A DNA stretch of 64,000 nucleotides from Neostapfia colusana (GCA_030760725.1 JASWHV010000002.1:57777900-57841899), one strand, 5' to 3'. Positions 21,250-33,718 are shown, counted from the first letter of the stretch. A program made the numbers and translations. The notes: generated from the letters alone by a model not told the origin.

Positions 21250-22353
21250 ACTATGAACTTGAGATTCATTATCATCTAGGAAAGGCGAATGTGGTCGCCG
21301 ATGCGCTCAGTCGTAAGGCGCATATCCATCACCTGAGTATTGCTGAAATGGATGATGAAGAACCAAGCCTCCGTGTCATCCAGTATGGAGCTCTCTATAA
21401 TCTCGCTCTCATTCCTACCATCCGAGAGGAGATCTTGAAGCTTAATGAAAAGACAAGAGTATGTCTCACATACGGCGAAGGATAGACAACGGAGAGATGA
21501 AATGCTTCCGTAAGGACGAGGATGGTACTTTGTGGTTCAACGACCGGATTGTAGTACCCCGGGATATGGGACTACAGAAGAAAATTTTGGATGAAGCTCA
21601 TTTGTCCAAATTTTCCATTCATCTGGGCAGCAATAAAATGTCCAAGATCTCTAGAAGAAGTTTTGGTGGACACGTATGAAATGTGAAGTTGCAAAATACG
21701 TTTCAGAGTGTGATACATGTCGAAGAGTCAAGGCCGACCATGTGAAGAAGTCAGGCCTGTTGCACCATCGCAAGTACCGGCATGGAAGTGGGAAGATTTG
21801 AGTATGGACTTCATCGTCGGGTTGCCGATGACCTCCCACAACCATGATTCTATTTGGGTAATCGTTGACCCGTTAACCAAATCAGCACACTTAATCCCGG
21901 TGCATACAAGGTATAACACAAAGCAGTATGCGGAGCTGTACATAGCACGGATCTTGTGCTTACATGGAGTTCCCCGCACAATTGTGTCCGATAGAGGATC
22001 ACTATTCGTATCCCGTTTCTGGGAGCAGCTACACACATCCTTGGGAACCAAACCGATTAGAAGCTCCGTGTATCACCCTCAAACTGATGGGCAAACTGAG
22101 AGGGTGAATCAAATACTGGAAGATATGCTAAGAGCATGTGCCATCCACCACGGTAGGAGCTGGGATGATCACTTACCGTTGGCAGAGTTCTCGTAAAACA
22201 ACGGATATCAGACGACCATCAAAATGGTACCATATGAAGCTCTATACGGCCGGAAGTGCCGTACACAATTGAACTGGTGTGAGTCCGGTGAACGAGTAAC
22301 GTTCGGGGTTGATTTTGTCAATGAAGCCGAAGAGAGAGTTCGGATAATACAAG
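21250..22353 (+). pseudogene. pol: Element B pol, 3' part: RNase H end and integrase (frameshifted, truncated)
   Basis: Begins in frame with the part left of the solo LTR (DYELEIHYHLGKANVVADALSR). Frame changes occur near 21465 and 21640, with further damage near 21750 in front of QVPAWKWEDLSMDF. The zinc-binding CDTCRR (about 21710), the integrase core with VSDRGSLF and HPQTDGQTERVNQ, and a stop near 22194 (EFS*NNGYQ) follow. It ends at NEAEERVR-IIQ where element C begins, so the integrase C-terminus and chromodomain are missing. Confidence 0.88.
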
Positions 22354-22643
22354 AGTGACGCCCTCAATTCTGTGGAATACCACGGAACCGAGAACTGATG
22401 CATATGTGTGCCTAGGATGTTTATCACACATACACATATGTTTGACAAACTGAATTCAGAATATATATATCCACGAATAACAGAGTTTATTACAATGTCT
22501 CATGGGTCTTGGACTCATGCTCACAGCGGAAGTCTTATTTATATGCAGCGGAAGTCTTTGTTCTAATGCGGAAGCAATTCTAAGCAGTAGTGGCTCCATC
22601 TCTACTCCGTTCCCACAGGCAAGGTTCAGAACAGATCACACGC

Positions 22644-24041
22644 CTAATGCTCCACTTGATCTTCATAGAAATCTTCTCCTGCTGCTGCTGATGAAATAAT
22701 AATGCAAGTTTGAGTACAATGATGTACTCAGCACGTGCTGGAAAATATGATATGTAGCTCATAACAAGGTAGGTATAAAAAGGCTCATTGCAGAAAGCAA
22801 AGTTATTTATCAAAAAACCATGATAAAACAGCAACTCATCTTTAAGTGAATGTAATCCCAACATGTATTAAAATACCAATCATACCTCCATTATGTTCAT
22901 TACCTTTCCTTGTCATAACCAGTCATCAATCAACCTCATTCTTGCTCACGAATACCTCCTCGTTTTCGCTACCATCTCACGAATACCATCTCGTATTCGC
23001 TACAATCTCATCTCATGAACAACTTCGTCTCCCACCGAGACCAACCTTGTTGCCATGACTCAACAGTCATGCAACCCATCTTATCACCCGGACTCAACAG
23101 TCCCGAAAACCAAACCATAACCAAACCAATAACCATCCCAATAACCATATCAAATAACCATCCCAACTAATCATGGTAGTTGGCCAGGCGCTCGTGACCG
23201 TAAGCTCGGCTATCATGATAGTTTTAAGAACTCTGCAGAGTTTGCACCTCTTAACCCACAAGTTTGTGATTTCGTCACCCGTCGGCGACTGCAGAACCTC
23301 CATTATACCAGTACACAACCGTCGGTGTATGGCCAAGAGATCACAAAATAGCCTTTACAAAGGGGTTACTAGATGTATGGACTCACTAAGGTTTCACCGG
23401 CAGGCTACAATCTCCAATTCTCCCACCCACGGCCCCCCTCTTGTGCCATGCAGTTCCTAGGGCAGTCCTCACTCGACTCCCATTCCCCGCGCCTTCCACA
23501 GTCCATAACAATCTAGCAACTTACCTAATTACTCAGCTAAGCCGCAACCATACTTGGCCTTGTGGTGGCACTGTTATCCTGGCATGTGCATGCATGAACC
23601 GGTCCTTAGATCTACGGCAAGTAAACCACCATCTCATGCTACCTCATTCACAAACCCAGTCTTGCCTAGATCTCCCTCCGATCCATGTTTATTAATAACA
23701 TTAGTTTCTCATTATGATTATGAGTGCAGTTAGCTAGACACATCTATCTCGTTTCCAAATTCCCGTGGACTCAGCGAAGCATAAAACAAAAACCATACCT
23801 GACTCATAAACGTCCCTGGCGACAAGGGTGGTTTAACCAAAAACTAGTAAACTCCTATAAAAGGCTTTCCCATCATGTTTGACTCAGCACACACACCTTT
23901 TCGCAAAACAAAACAGTTTTTTCCCAAAACATAGGATCAATATGGTCAAGGAGCACTTGCCTTGTTCTTGCGGTTTTGGTTGTTCTTGGATCTCGAAACC
24001 TTGTTGTTGCAGCTCGTCGTAAACAGCTCCCTGAGCTTGTC
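22644..24041 (-). CDS. Putative spliced small acidic ORF in element C 3' LTR
   Basis: Part 1 runs 24041-23961 (AVYDELQQQGFEIQEQ) to CAAG/GCAAGTG. Part 2 starts at 22678 after a run of CAG triplets and reads EDFYEDQVEH to TAG at 22646-22644. Compared with solo LTR G, one residue in part 2 differs (Tyr to Phe) while frame and stop are kept. Confidence 0.42.
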
Positions 24042-24518
24042 CTGCTATACAGGATCGTGCACATACAATATTCACAGCAATCGATATCATGCACAAATTT
24101 TAACTAGATGCGATGATGCATATGCATGCTATCCTATGATCAGCTTTATTAGATCGGTTTGTACTGTTCTTGCCTGGCTTTATGATGAACAGGGGTGTTT
24201 GGATCAGATGTGGACGTGGCGACGACCTTGTCTTTAGGTCAACCCGATCAACAATTGATCTGTCCATGAGAAAGCTTCTGCTCGAAAGGAATCGAAGAAC
24301 AGATGCAAAGAAACACAACGATGCCGTAAGGTGGTATTGGAGACCTACCTTACGTTCTTCTCGGTCTCGGGTCCTTCTCAGATCATTGGGCTCTCTTCTG
24401 GCGATCTTCCTCTCTGAACTCCGTCGATGGTTTACTCGGCGAGTTGGGGCTAGGGCTCTAAGTCATCGGCTTAGGAGTTGGAAAAGAAGTTCGTGGTTTT
24501 GGCCAGAGGTTTTGGGTT

Positions 24519-24527
24519 CTATTTATA
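24519..24527 (-). promoter_or_regulatory. TATA box of element C 3' LTR
   Basis: TATAAATAG on the minus strand in the family context. Confidence 0.7.
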
Positions 24528-24721
24528 ATCGGGAAGAGAAGAGTCCTAATCTGATTGGACTTCAAATAAGAGTCCTATTCAAATTGTCGTTGAATCTTAA
24601 CAACTTATCTTTAGTTTATTTGGTGCGGTAACATTGTGGAATTCGGGTCGGTTTCTTCTCCGTACCGGTATCTCTATGCGTACAGAATCCAAAAACCGCT
24701 CCAGAACTCGTTACCTCCTCA

Positions 24722-25345
24722 GTGATGAGCTCCGGAAGCTCCACGTGTCCACCGGGGCCTGGTCTCCCCTTTTTCCGCAGAGACGAGCTCCGGTTGTGCC
24801 GCGTGTCAAGCAAGCAAGACCTCCCTCTCCTTCGGAGGTGGGCTCCGCGTGCGCCACGTATCCTGGCGGTCGGGGACCTCCTCTTTATTCGGAGGTGGCT
24901 CCGCACACACCACGTGTCAGTGCCGGACCTTCCCTCTCTCCGGAGGTGGCTCCAGCGCCAGACTTCCTTTCTTCTCCGAGACGAGCTCCGAGGTTAACAC
25001 GTGTCCAACAGTGACGGACCTCCCGGGGATAAGCTCCAGTGGCGACATGTGTTCAATAGAACCGGACCTCTCGGAGGTGAGCTCCGAGATTGACACGTAT
25101 CTGCGCGACGGGTCATCTGATTTCCGCGGTGACTAGCTCCGAAGGTGACATGTGTCCTGCGGAAATGCCTTTGCTTCTTCCGTAGAGGCTTGCTCTGAGG
25201 GAAACATGCGTCTTCACAGGGTCGGACCTCTCCCCCTTTTGTGGAGATGAGCCCCGAGCCTGCCACGTAGCCAGTTTAGCGGCGGACCTCTCCCCACTTC
25301 GCAGGGATGAGCTCCGGACACGCCACGTGGCCAGCGGGCCGCGGA
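24722..25345 (-). repeat. ~56-bp CACGTG-type array, element C 3' LTR
   Basis: The same degenerate units as in solo LTR G, on the opposite strand, with cores such as CCACGTGT, CCACGTGG and GACACGTAT and the CGGAGCTC / GAGCTCCG inverted repeats. Confidence 0.72.
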
Positions 25346-25451
25346 AGTTGTCTTCGGCGCCCTCTGGAACTGGATTTGGCTCTTATTGGCTATTCTATTG
25401 ATATTTTTCTCTGTTCCTACTTTTCTTAAAATGTTTATATGCATAGATGAT

Positions 25452-25520
25452 GGTGTCACAAATCTACACACCTTAAATTGAATCTCGCCAAATGAGGGTG
25501 TCACAAATCTACCCCCCTTA
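25452..25520 (-). other. Polypurine tract of element C and its duplicated LTR border
   Basis: The segment GGTGTCACAAATCTAC followed by a CCTTAAATTGAATCTC stretch occurs twice, 45 bp apart (25452 and 25497). The outer copy holds the intact tract (minus strand AAGGGGGGTAGATT). The inner copy reads AAGGTGTGTAGATT and lies within the LTR. The 5' LTR end of the same element (44420-44450) has no such duplication. Confidence 0.8.
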
Positions 25521-25529
25521 AATTGAATC

Positions 25530-28500
25530 TCACCCTCGATATTCGTTGGTAGAGAATAGATGAGGAAATTTCGCCTTGATGTCTTCTTCACGCTCCCATG
25601 TGGCTTCAGCTTCGGTGTGATGGCTCCATTGTACCTTGCACCATTGGATCACTTTATTCCTAGTGACCCTTTCCTTTACGTCCAAAATTCGGACAGGGTG
25701 TTCCGCATAAGTCAGGTCCTCTTGAAGTTCAAGCTCTTCCATTGGTATTTGCTCCTCTGGTACTCTCAAGCACTTCTTGAGCTGGGATACATGAAACACG
25801 TCATGTACGTCGGAGAGGTGTGTTGGGAGCTCTAGTTGATAGGCTACTTCTCCTCGCTTGTCTAAAATCTTAAATGGTCCGATGTAGCGAGGTGCTAGCT
25901 TGCCTTTGACGTTGAAACATCATTGGCCATGAATAGGCGATACCTTAAGGTATACGGTGTCTCCCACTTCGAAGGTTAACTTCCTTCGCCTATTGTCCAC
26001 ATAGCCTTTCTGTCGTGACTGAGCAGCCTTCAAGTTCTCCCGTATCGTTTGGACTTGCTTTTCAGCTTCTTGTAGCACTTCGGGTCCAACACTTGGTTTT
26101 CTCCAGCCTCATTCCAAAACAGCGGTGTTCTGCACCGTCTGCCATATAATGCTTCGAAAGGTGACATCTTCAAGCTGGCTGATAGCTGTTGATATAGGAG
26201 AATTCCACGTACAGCAAGCTCCTATCCCAACTACGTCCATATTTCAAGGCACAGGCTCTCAACATGTCCTCTAAAATTTGGTTTGTCCTTTCCGTTTGCC
26301 CGTCGGTCTGCGGGTGGTAAGCGGAGCTAAAATCCAGTCGTGTACCCATAGCTTCCTGCAGCTTCCTCCAAAATCTAGAGGTAAACTGAGAACCCCGACC
26401 TGAGACTATCCTCCTCAGGACTCCATGACGGCACACGATCTGCTCCATGTACAAATCGGCTGATTGTGTAACGTTGTGCTTTGTCCTTACAGGGAGAAAA
26501 TGGGCTGTTTTCGTCAATTGGTCCACGATAACCCAGATGGAGTCGTAACCCGACTGAGTACATGGCAACCCGATGATGAAATCCATACTGATGTCTTCCC
26601 ACTTCCACTCGGGTACCTTCAAGGGTTGCAACAATCCATCGGATCTTTGATGTTCGGCCTTCACCCGTTGGCATGTGTCGCATAAGGCAACATATTCGGC
26701 TATGTCCCACTTCATACCATCCCACCAATAACAAGTCTTCAGGTCCTTGTACATCTTGGTACTTCCGGGATATATGGAATAAGGTGAATCATGTGCCTCT
26801 TTCAATATCATGTCGCGGATGTGCTTCACGTTAGGCACACAAATCCTTTTTCCTAGCCAAAGCGTACCCTTCTCGTCTTCCTTGAAATCCTTCTCTATTC
26901 CTTGTCGGATCCTTTCCTTGATCTCTGAGCAGAAAATTGATGGCAAGTGTTCCTTGACCAAGGATATAATGTCTCCGAATCTTCAATACATGCACTACTG
27001 CTGCTAGCTCCAAGTCATGTGTAGGATAATTAAGCCCATGCTTCTTTAATTGTCGTGAGGCATAGGCTACCACTTGTCCTTCTTGCATGAGCACACATCC
27101 GAGCCCTTGTCTCGATGCGTCACAATATATGTCAAAGCTCTTGCTTACGTCCGGCAATACCAAAACTGGCGCTGTGGTTAGCCTTTTCTTGAGTTCCTCA
27201 AAGCTCTCTTGGCACGCTGATGTCCACTGGAACGCTTTTCCCTTTGTTAGCAACTCCGTCATATGTTTTGCTATCTTAGAGAAGTCCTTGATGAAGCGTC
27301 GGTAGTATCCAGCCATCCCAAGAAAACTCCGAATATCTTTCACGTTTTGCGGTTGGTTCCACTTCAGAACATATCCCACTTTTCCGGGATCAACCGATAC
27401 TCCTCCCTCGGAGATAATGTGGCCTAGGAAAAATATCTCTTTTAGCCAAAATTGACACTTGTTAAGCTTGGCATACAATTGATGCTCGCGCTTTTTCTGC
27501 AAGGTCAATCTCAAATGTTCTTCATGCTCCTCACTTTTTTAATACACCATAATGCCGTCGATGAAAACCACGACAAACTTATCCAAGTATTCCATGAAAA
27601 CCTTGTTCATAAGGTACATGAATTATGTGGGTGCATTTGTTAACCCAAAAGACATGACGGTATATTCATACGAACCATACCGTGTTCGAAAGGCAGTCTT
27701 GGGTATATCGGAGGGCTTAATCTTCAGCTGGAAGTATACCAACTGAAGATCAATCTTGGAGAACACTCGGGCTCCTTTCATTTGGTCGAATAGGTCTTCT
27801 ATACGGGGCAGAGGGTATTTGTTCTTGATTGTCACCTCGTTGAGAGGCCTATAGTCCACGCACATCCTTTGGGTCCCATCCTTCTTGTCTACGAAGAGCA
27901 TGGGGGCTCCCATGGTGACGAGCTTGGACGTATAAAACCCTTCTCCAACTGCTCCTGAATTTGCTTCTTAAGTTCCACTAGTTCATTGGTGGGCATCCTA
28001 TAGGGTCTCTTTGCTATGGGTGCGGTTCTGGGTACCAAATCAATGGCAAACTCAATGTCCCAGTCAGGTGGCATACCTGGAAGATCTTCTGGAAACACGT
28101 CCGAGAATTCTTGAACCACTGGAATGCTGTGCAATGTTGCTCCTTCGACGTGGTTCAAACTTGCCATATTGGTTGTTTGTTGGGCTGACTCAAACTCGAT
28201 ACGAATACCGTGCTCGTTTGTCAACTGCACACTCCTTTCAGCACATTGGATTACTCCGTTGTGCTTGCTTAACCAATCCATCCCGAGTATTATGTCAAGC
28301 CCTTGGGAATCCAAGACAATGAGGTTGGCAAGGAAGTCTACCCCCCTTATTTTAAGGCTTACTTTCGGACATACTATATTAGTCCTCATCTCTCCACCGG
28401 GAGAATTAACCAACATAGCACAATTTAAGTGTGATATGGGTAGATTATGCTTGGCAACATACTTGGATGATATGAAGGAATGTGATGCTCCAGAATCAAA

Positions 28501-28565
28501 TAAAATGGTGGCTGGGTTGGAGTTGGCAAAGAACATACCAATTACGACGTCCTCAGCCTGTTGTG
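25530..28565 (-). pseudogene. pol: Element C pol (frameshifts, stops, RNase H/integrase deletion)
   Basis: On the minus strand: protease LFDSGASHSFISS (about 28520); a frame change near 27905 just before the RT; RT with the catalytic FIDD changed to FIDG (near 27549) and a stop a few codons later; RNase H (DIYCDASRQGLGC). Then an internal deletion joins RRHYILG directly to the region before the integrase (near 26965), removing over 100 codons that element D has. The integrase core (HPQTDGQTERTNQ) and chromodomain (HPVRILDVKERVTRN..ATWEREEDIKAKFPHLF, 25799-25530) remain, with frame breaks between 26170 and 25800. Not functional. Confidence 0.88.
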
Positions 28566-29730
28566 CTTCCTCAGCAGAGACATGGTTCACGTTGCCGCGA
28601 GCATAGTACTGCTGTCCACGGTTTCCTTGATTGTCTCCTCCGTTCGGCCATGGGTTCTGCTTGGGCACGTTGCCTTGCTGTCCAGGACCTCTCCTCGGGC
28701 ACTGGCTCGCGAAGTGTCCTGTTTCCCCGCATGCAAAGCATGCCCTGATGCCCACGGCAGCAGGTACATTGGGGCGGGGGTTTTGAACAGGAGCGCCCAT
28801 GTTGGGTCGGGGCATAGGAGGAAAAGGCACATGAGGTGCTTGTGCAACGGGTCGTTGCTGTGGTGGCTGACTAGGGCGGTATGCAGGAGCGGTCGATCCA
28901 TAATGCGTTGCAGATGGGGGCATGTACCGAGGTCATGCGTTGCTCCCTTGTGGCTGGTATGGCATCTTCCTCTTGCCTTCTCGCTCGATCTCTCGGATCT
29001 TGCTTTCAACCACTATAGCCTTGTCAACCAGCTTCTGGAAGCTCGTGTAGTCATTGTTGAGGAGCTGAACCTGGATCTCATTGTTCAACCCTCTCATGAA
29101 CAGGTACTGCTTCTGTTGGTCTGAGTTGACATCTTCGGGGGCGTACCGGGACAGTTGCATGAACTTGTTGAGATACTCATTCACACTTTTCTGTCCTTGG
29201 CGGAGACCTTCGAACTCCTGTCTCTTGAGCATCATTACACCAGCAGGGATGTAATGAGAGCGGAAACTCTCCTTGAATTCAGTCCAATTGATCGTCTCCG
29301 GGTCGACATGAGCTTTGCACAGGGCATCCCACCAGTCAACGGCAGCTCCCATGAGTTGGTGCGACGCAAAAGGAACCTTCTCTCGGTCATTGCACTGCAC
29401 TATGGCAAGCTTCTTCTCCATGGATTTCAACCAGTCATCGGCCTCCATGGGGTCGTTAGCTTGAGAAAAGGTGGGTGGTCGAGTCCTCATGAACTCTCCC
29501 AGTCTGTTATGAGCCGGCGGTGGTGGCGGTGGTGCCGGAACGGGGTTGTTGTTGTTGGTCTACAACTGACCCAAAGTTTGGACCATGGTTTGCATATGTT
29601 GATTCTGCATGGCCATCAACCGTTCCAGGTTGTTCTCACCAGCTCCGGGGTTAACAGGAACTTCATCGTGGCCATCCTCTTGGTTGCCACGGACGTTCCT
29701 TCCTTGGCGGCCGACATTTCCTCTCACCAT
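28566..29730 (-). pseudogene. gag: Element C gag (two in-frame stops)
   Basis: The ATG (29730-29728) follows directly on CTCTCTCGCAG. A TAG near 29562 breaks the N-terminus (TLGQL*TNNN). The gag core MRTRPPTFSQANDPMEADDW...ASHQLMGAAVDWW follows. A TGA at 28935-28933 (QGSNA*PRYMPP) separates capsid from the proline-rich linker and the CCHC knuckle (CFACGETGHFASQC). Element D has a TGA at exactly the same codon. Confidence 0.88.
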
Positions 29731-30350
29731 CTGCGAGAGAGAAAGAAATAAAATAGAGGTTAGAAGGTTAGATGGGTCCCCCTAACTATATGCATCAAGG
29801 TGGATTGTACTATATATATTATCCCATATGAGGATGTGAACAAGTGCCGAGGCATCTCACACCTCTTTTCTACTTATGTGTGGATACGGACAACGCTTGA
29901 GACGTCCCACAACTCACACTAAGCACACAATCACAAACAATCATCACAAGGGCTCACACAACTCCTATTCAAGACTTTATTCCATGGGGGTCCTATATGG
30001 CTTAGGGTGATGCCAATCTGTGATCCAACTATGTCTTCTCCTAGGCTTGTATCCTATGTCAAGGTAGTTCCAATGCCAATCTATGCATCCTAGGCTTGCA
30101 TCCTATGGTCAGCGTGGCTTAGCTACCAATCTGTGATCATTCTAGGCTTGTGGTCTACAATCAACTGTGGTAGCTTGGTACCAATCCAAGGATTGCACCA
30201 ATATGTGACTAGGCATGGCGGCTTTAATATCAATCTATGACCTATCTAGGTTGTGTGATCTACGATCAACCCGTGGCATGTTGATACCAATATGTGCCTG
30301 ATACCAACTTGTGACTTCTATCCATGCGTATAACCTACCGTCAACCCGTG
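29731..30350 (-). other. Element C leader
   Basis: About 0.6 kb, no gene seen. It contains a loose repeat of phrases such as TACCAATCTGTG and TAGGCTTG (30000-30360), derived from the region after the primer site. A donor-like GTGAGT lies near 29930 on the minus strand, and the CTCTCTCGCAG acceptor ends at 29731. Confidence 0.55.
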
Positions 30351-30362
30351 GCTCTAATACCA
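30351..30362 (-). other. Primer binding site of element C, one mismatch
   Basis: Minus strand TGGTATTAGAGC instead of TGGTATCAGAGC; one transition since insertion or in the parent. It lies three bases from the LTR end. Confidence 0.85.
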
Positions 30363-30677
30363 ATTTGTGACGCCCTCAATTCTGTGGAAAATCACGAAAC
30401 CGAGAACTGATGCATATGTGTGCCCAGGATGTTCATCACACATACACATATGTTCCATAAACTGAATTCAGAATATATATTACCACGAATAACAGTGTTT
30501 TATTATAATGTCTCATGAGTCTTGGACTCATGCTAACAGCGGAAGTCTTAATCTAACAGCGGAAGTCTTTATTCTAGCAGTGGAAGTCTTCCAACTAATT
30601 CGGAAGCAATCAAAGCAGCAGCGGCGGCTCCATCTCTACTCCATCTCCACAGGCAAGGTTGAGGACAGATTACACAC

Positions 30678-32065
30678 CTAATGCTCCACCTGGTCTTCAT
30701 AGTAATCTTCTCCTGTTGCTGATGATGAAATAATAATGCAAGTTTGAGTACAATGATGTACTCAGCAAGTGCGGGAAAATATGATATGTAGCTCACAACA
30801 AGGTAGGTATAAAAAGGCTCATTGTAGAAAGAAAAGTTATTTGTCAAAACCATGATAAAACAGCAACTTAACTTTAAGTGAACGTAATCCCAACATGTAT
30901 TAAAATACCAATCATACCTCCATTATGTTCATCACTTTCCATGTCCCAACCAGACATTAATCAACTTCATTCTTGCTCATGAATACATTCTCGTATTTGC
31001 TACCATTTCATCAATACCATCTCGCATTCGCTACCATTTCATCTCATAAACAATTCCGTCTCACACCGAGACCAATCTCGTTGCCATGACTCAACAGTCA
31101 TGCAACCAAATCTTACTCACCCGAACTCAACAGTCCTGAAAACCAAACCAAAACCAAACTAAAACTATCCAAAACCATCCCAAAATAACCATCCAACTAA
31201 TCATGGAAGTTGGCCAGGCGCTCGTGACCGTAAGCTCGGCTATCATGATAATTTTAGACTCTGCAGAGTTTGTACCACTTTACCCACAAGTTTGTGATTT
31301 CTTCACCCGTCGGTGATTGCAGAACCTCCATTATACCAGTACGCAACCGTTGGTGTATGATCAAGAGAGCACAAAATAACCTTTACAAAGGAGCTACTAG
31401 ATATATGGACTCACTAAGGTTTCACCGGCAGGCTAGAATCTCCAATTGTCCCACCCACGGGCCCCTCTTGTGCCGTGCAGTTCCCATTGCTGTCCTCGCT
31501 CGACTCCCAATCCCCACGCCTTCCACAGTCCATAACAATCTAGTAACTTACCTAATTAGTCAGCTAAGACGCACCCATACTTGGCCTTGTGGTGGCACTG
31601 TTATCCTGGCATGTGCTCGCATGAACCGGTCCTTAGATCTACGGCAAGTAACCACCATCTCAGGCTACCTCATTCACAAACCCAGGCTTGCCTAGATCTT
31701 TCTCCAATCCATGTTCATTAACAACATCAGTTTCTCATTATCATTACGAGTGCAGTTAGCTAGACACATCTATCTCGCTTCCCAATCCTATGGACTCAGC
31801 GAAGCATAAAAGCAAAAACCATACCTGACTCATAAACTTCCCTAGCGACAAGGGTGGTTTAACCAAAACTAGTTAACTCCTATAAAAGGGTTTCCTCATC
31901 ATGTTTGACTCAGCACACACACCTTTTCGCAAAAACAAAATAGTTTCCCAAAACATAGGATCAATATGGTCAAGGGGCACTTGCCTTGTTCTTGCGGTTC
32001 CGGTTGCTCTTGGATCTCGAATCCTTGTTGTTGCAGCTCGTTGTAGACAGCTCCCTGAGCTTGTC
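30678..32065 (-). CDS. Putative spliced small acidic ORF in element C 5' LTR
   Basis: Part 1 runs 32065-31985 (AVYNELQQQGFEIQEQ) to CAAG/GCAAGTG. Part 2 starts at 30712 after CAACAG and reads EDYYEDQVEH to TAG (30680-30678). Frame and stop match the other copies. Confidence 0.42.
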
Positions 32066-33023
32066 CTTCTATACGCGATCATGCACATACAAGATTCACA
32101 ACAATCAATACTATGCACAAACTTTAATCAGATGTGATGATGCATATGCATGTAATTCCTATGATACAGTTCTTATTAGATCGGTTGTACGTGTCCTTGT
32201 ATGTTTGCATGGGTTTTACGATGAACAGAGTTGTAGAGATCAATTGTAAATGTGGCGATGATCTTGACTTAGTTGAAACCGATCAACAAGTGATCTGTCC
32301 ACGAAAAAGCTTCTGTTCGAAAAGAATCGAAGAACAGATGCAAAGAAAACGTGATGATGTCGTAAGGTGGTATTGGAGACCTACCTTACGTTCTTCATGG
32401 TCTCGGGGTCCTTCTCCTAGACAGATCATCGGGGCTCTCTTCCGGCGATCTCCCACGACTGAACTCCGGCAAAGGGTTTACTCGATGAGTTTTGGGGCTA
32501 GGGTTTCTAAGTTGTCGGCTCAGAGAAGATGTTATGACCAAGGGGTTTGTTTCGGGCTCTATTTATAATCGGGAAGAGAAGAGTTCTAATCTATTTGGAT
32601 CTCGAATAAGAGTCCTATTCAAATGGTTTTTGAATCTTAACAACTTATCTTAGATTGATTCAGTGCGGTAACATTATGGAAATCCTGTCGGTTTCCTCAG
32701 TACCGGGGATTCCCACGCGTACAGAAGAAAAAACCGCTTTAGAACTCGTTACCTCCGCGATGATGAGCTCCGGAAGCTCCACGTGTTTTGTGGAACCTGG
32801 GCTCCCTTTTCCGCAGAGACAAGCTCCGGTTGTGCCGCGTGTCAAGCGAGCGAGACCTCCCTCTTTCTCAGAGGCGGGCTCTACGTGCGCCATGCGTCCT
32901 GGCAGGTGGGAACATCCTCTCTTTCCACGGACGAGCTCCGCGTGCACCACGCGTCCTGGTGGGCGGGGACCTCCCCTCTCTCCAGAGACGAGCTCCGAAG
33001 TTGACACGTGTCCAACAGTGACA

Positions 33024-33028
33024 GACCT
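33024..33028 (+). repeat. Target site duplication GACCT, left (element D)
   Basis: GACCT precedes TGTAACACCC of element D and recurs at 43994-43998. Confidence 0.93.
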
Positions 33029-33185
33029 TGTAACACCCTCATCTCTGTTTTCTGATGTATTCTTATTTCATGTAGAGAAAAAACATTTTTAAAGAAGTGG
33101 GGATAGAGAAGTTATCAAATAGATAGCCAGTAAGAGCCAAATCCAGTTCACAAAGAGCGCCTAAGAAAACTTCCGCGGCCCGCTG

Positions 33186-33718
33186 GCCACGTGGCGTGTT
33201 CGGAGCTCATCCCTGCGAAGCGGGGAGAGGTCCGCCGCTAAGCTGGCCACGTGGCAGGCTCGGGGCTCATCTCCGCAAAGGAGGAGAGGTCCGACCCTGT
33301 GGGACACGTGTTGCCCCCGGAGCTAGTCATCATGGAAATCCGAGGACTGGTCGCGCGGGATACGTGTCGATCTGGAAGCTCACCTCCGAGAAGTCCGGTT
33401 CCATTAAACACATGTCGTCACCAGAGCTTATCTCCGGAAGGCCCCACAGTGTTGGACATGTGTCAACCTTGGAGCACGTCTCTGAGGAAAGAAGGAAAGA
33501 CCGGCACTAACACGTGGCATGCGCGGAGCCACCTCCGAGTAAGAGAGGAGGTCCCGACTGCCAGGATACGTGGCGCACGCGGAGCTCACCTCCGAAGGAA
33601 AAGGGAGGTCTCGATCATTTGACACGCGGCACAACCGGAGCCCGTCTCTGCAGAAAGGGAGAGACCAGGCCCGGTGGACACATGGAGCTTCCGGAGCTCA
33701 TCACCGCGAAGGTGACGG
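33186..33718 (+). repeat. ~56-bp CACGTG-type array, element D 5' LTR
   Basis: Ten or so degenerate units as in solo LTR G, with cores GCCACGTGG, GACACGTGT, GATACGTGT and others, each followed by the CGGAGCTC..CTCCG inverted repeat. Confidence 0.72.

Larger units (their letters stand above)
11582..22353 (+). mobile_element. Element B: decayed Tekay-like chromovirus, 5' LTR and 3' end incomplete
   Basis: Only the last 1964 bp of the 5' LTR is present right of element A. Then come the primer site, leader, gag, protease, RT, RNase H, a solo LTR insertion (18131-21244), and integrase up to about the GERVTFG..NEAEERVR region, where element C begins. The rest of pol, the polypurine tract and the 3' LTR are absent from the window. 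Many stops and frameshifts show it is an old, dead copy. Confidence 0.9.
22354..25505 (-). repeat. Element C 3' LTR (about 3.1 kb) with extended border
   Basis: It ends (plus sense) GGGTGTCACA at 25505 against the polypurine tract. The other end should read TGTGACGCCC, but here it starts AGTGACGCCC, one base changed. It contains the minus-strand TATA (24527-24519), a stem-loop (24325-24354), the CACGTG-type array (24722-25345) and both parts of the small ORF (24041-23961 and 22678-22644). A 45-bp duplication of the border lies at 25452-25505. Confidence 0.88.
30366..33028 (-). repeat. Element C 5' LTR, first segment (interrupted by element D)
   Basis: Runs from TGTGACGCCC (plus sense) to the GACCT target site of element D. 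With 43999-44450 it makes a 3115-bp LTR. Holds the TATA (32567-32559), stem-loop (32361-32390), small ORF parts (32065-31985 and 30712-30678, stop TAG) and part of the CACGTG-type array (32760-33020). Confidence 0.88.

Noticed and set aside
30000..30360. Repeated TACCAATCTGTG phrases as a satellite
   Set aside because: Irregular spacing and few copies; better explained as drifted duplications of the primer-site flank in element C.
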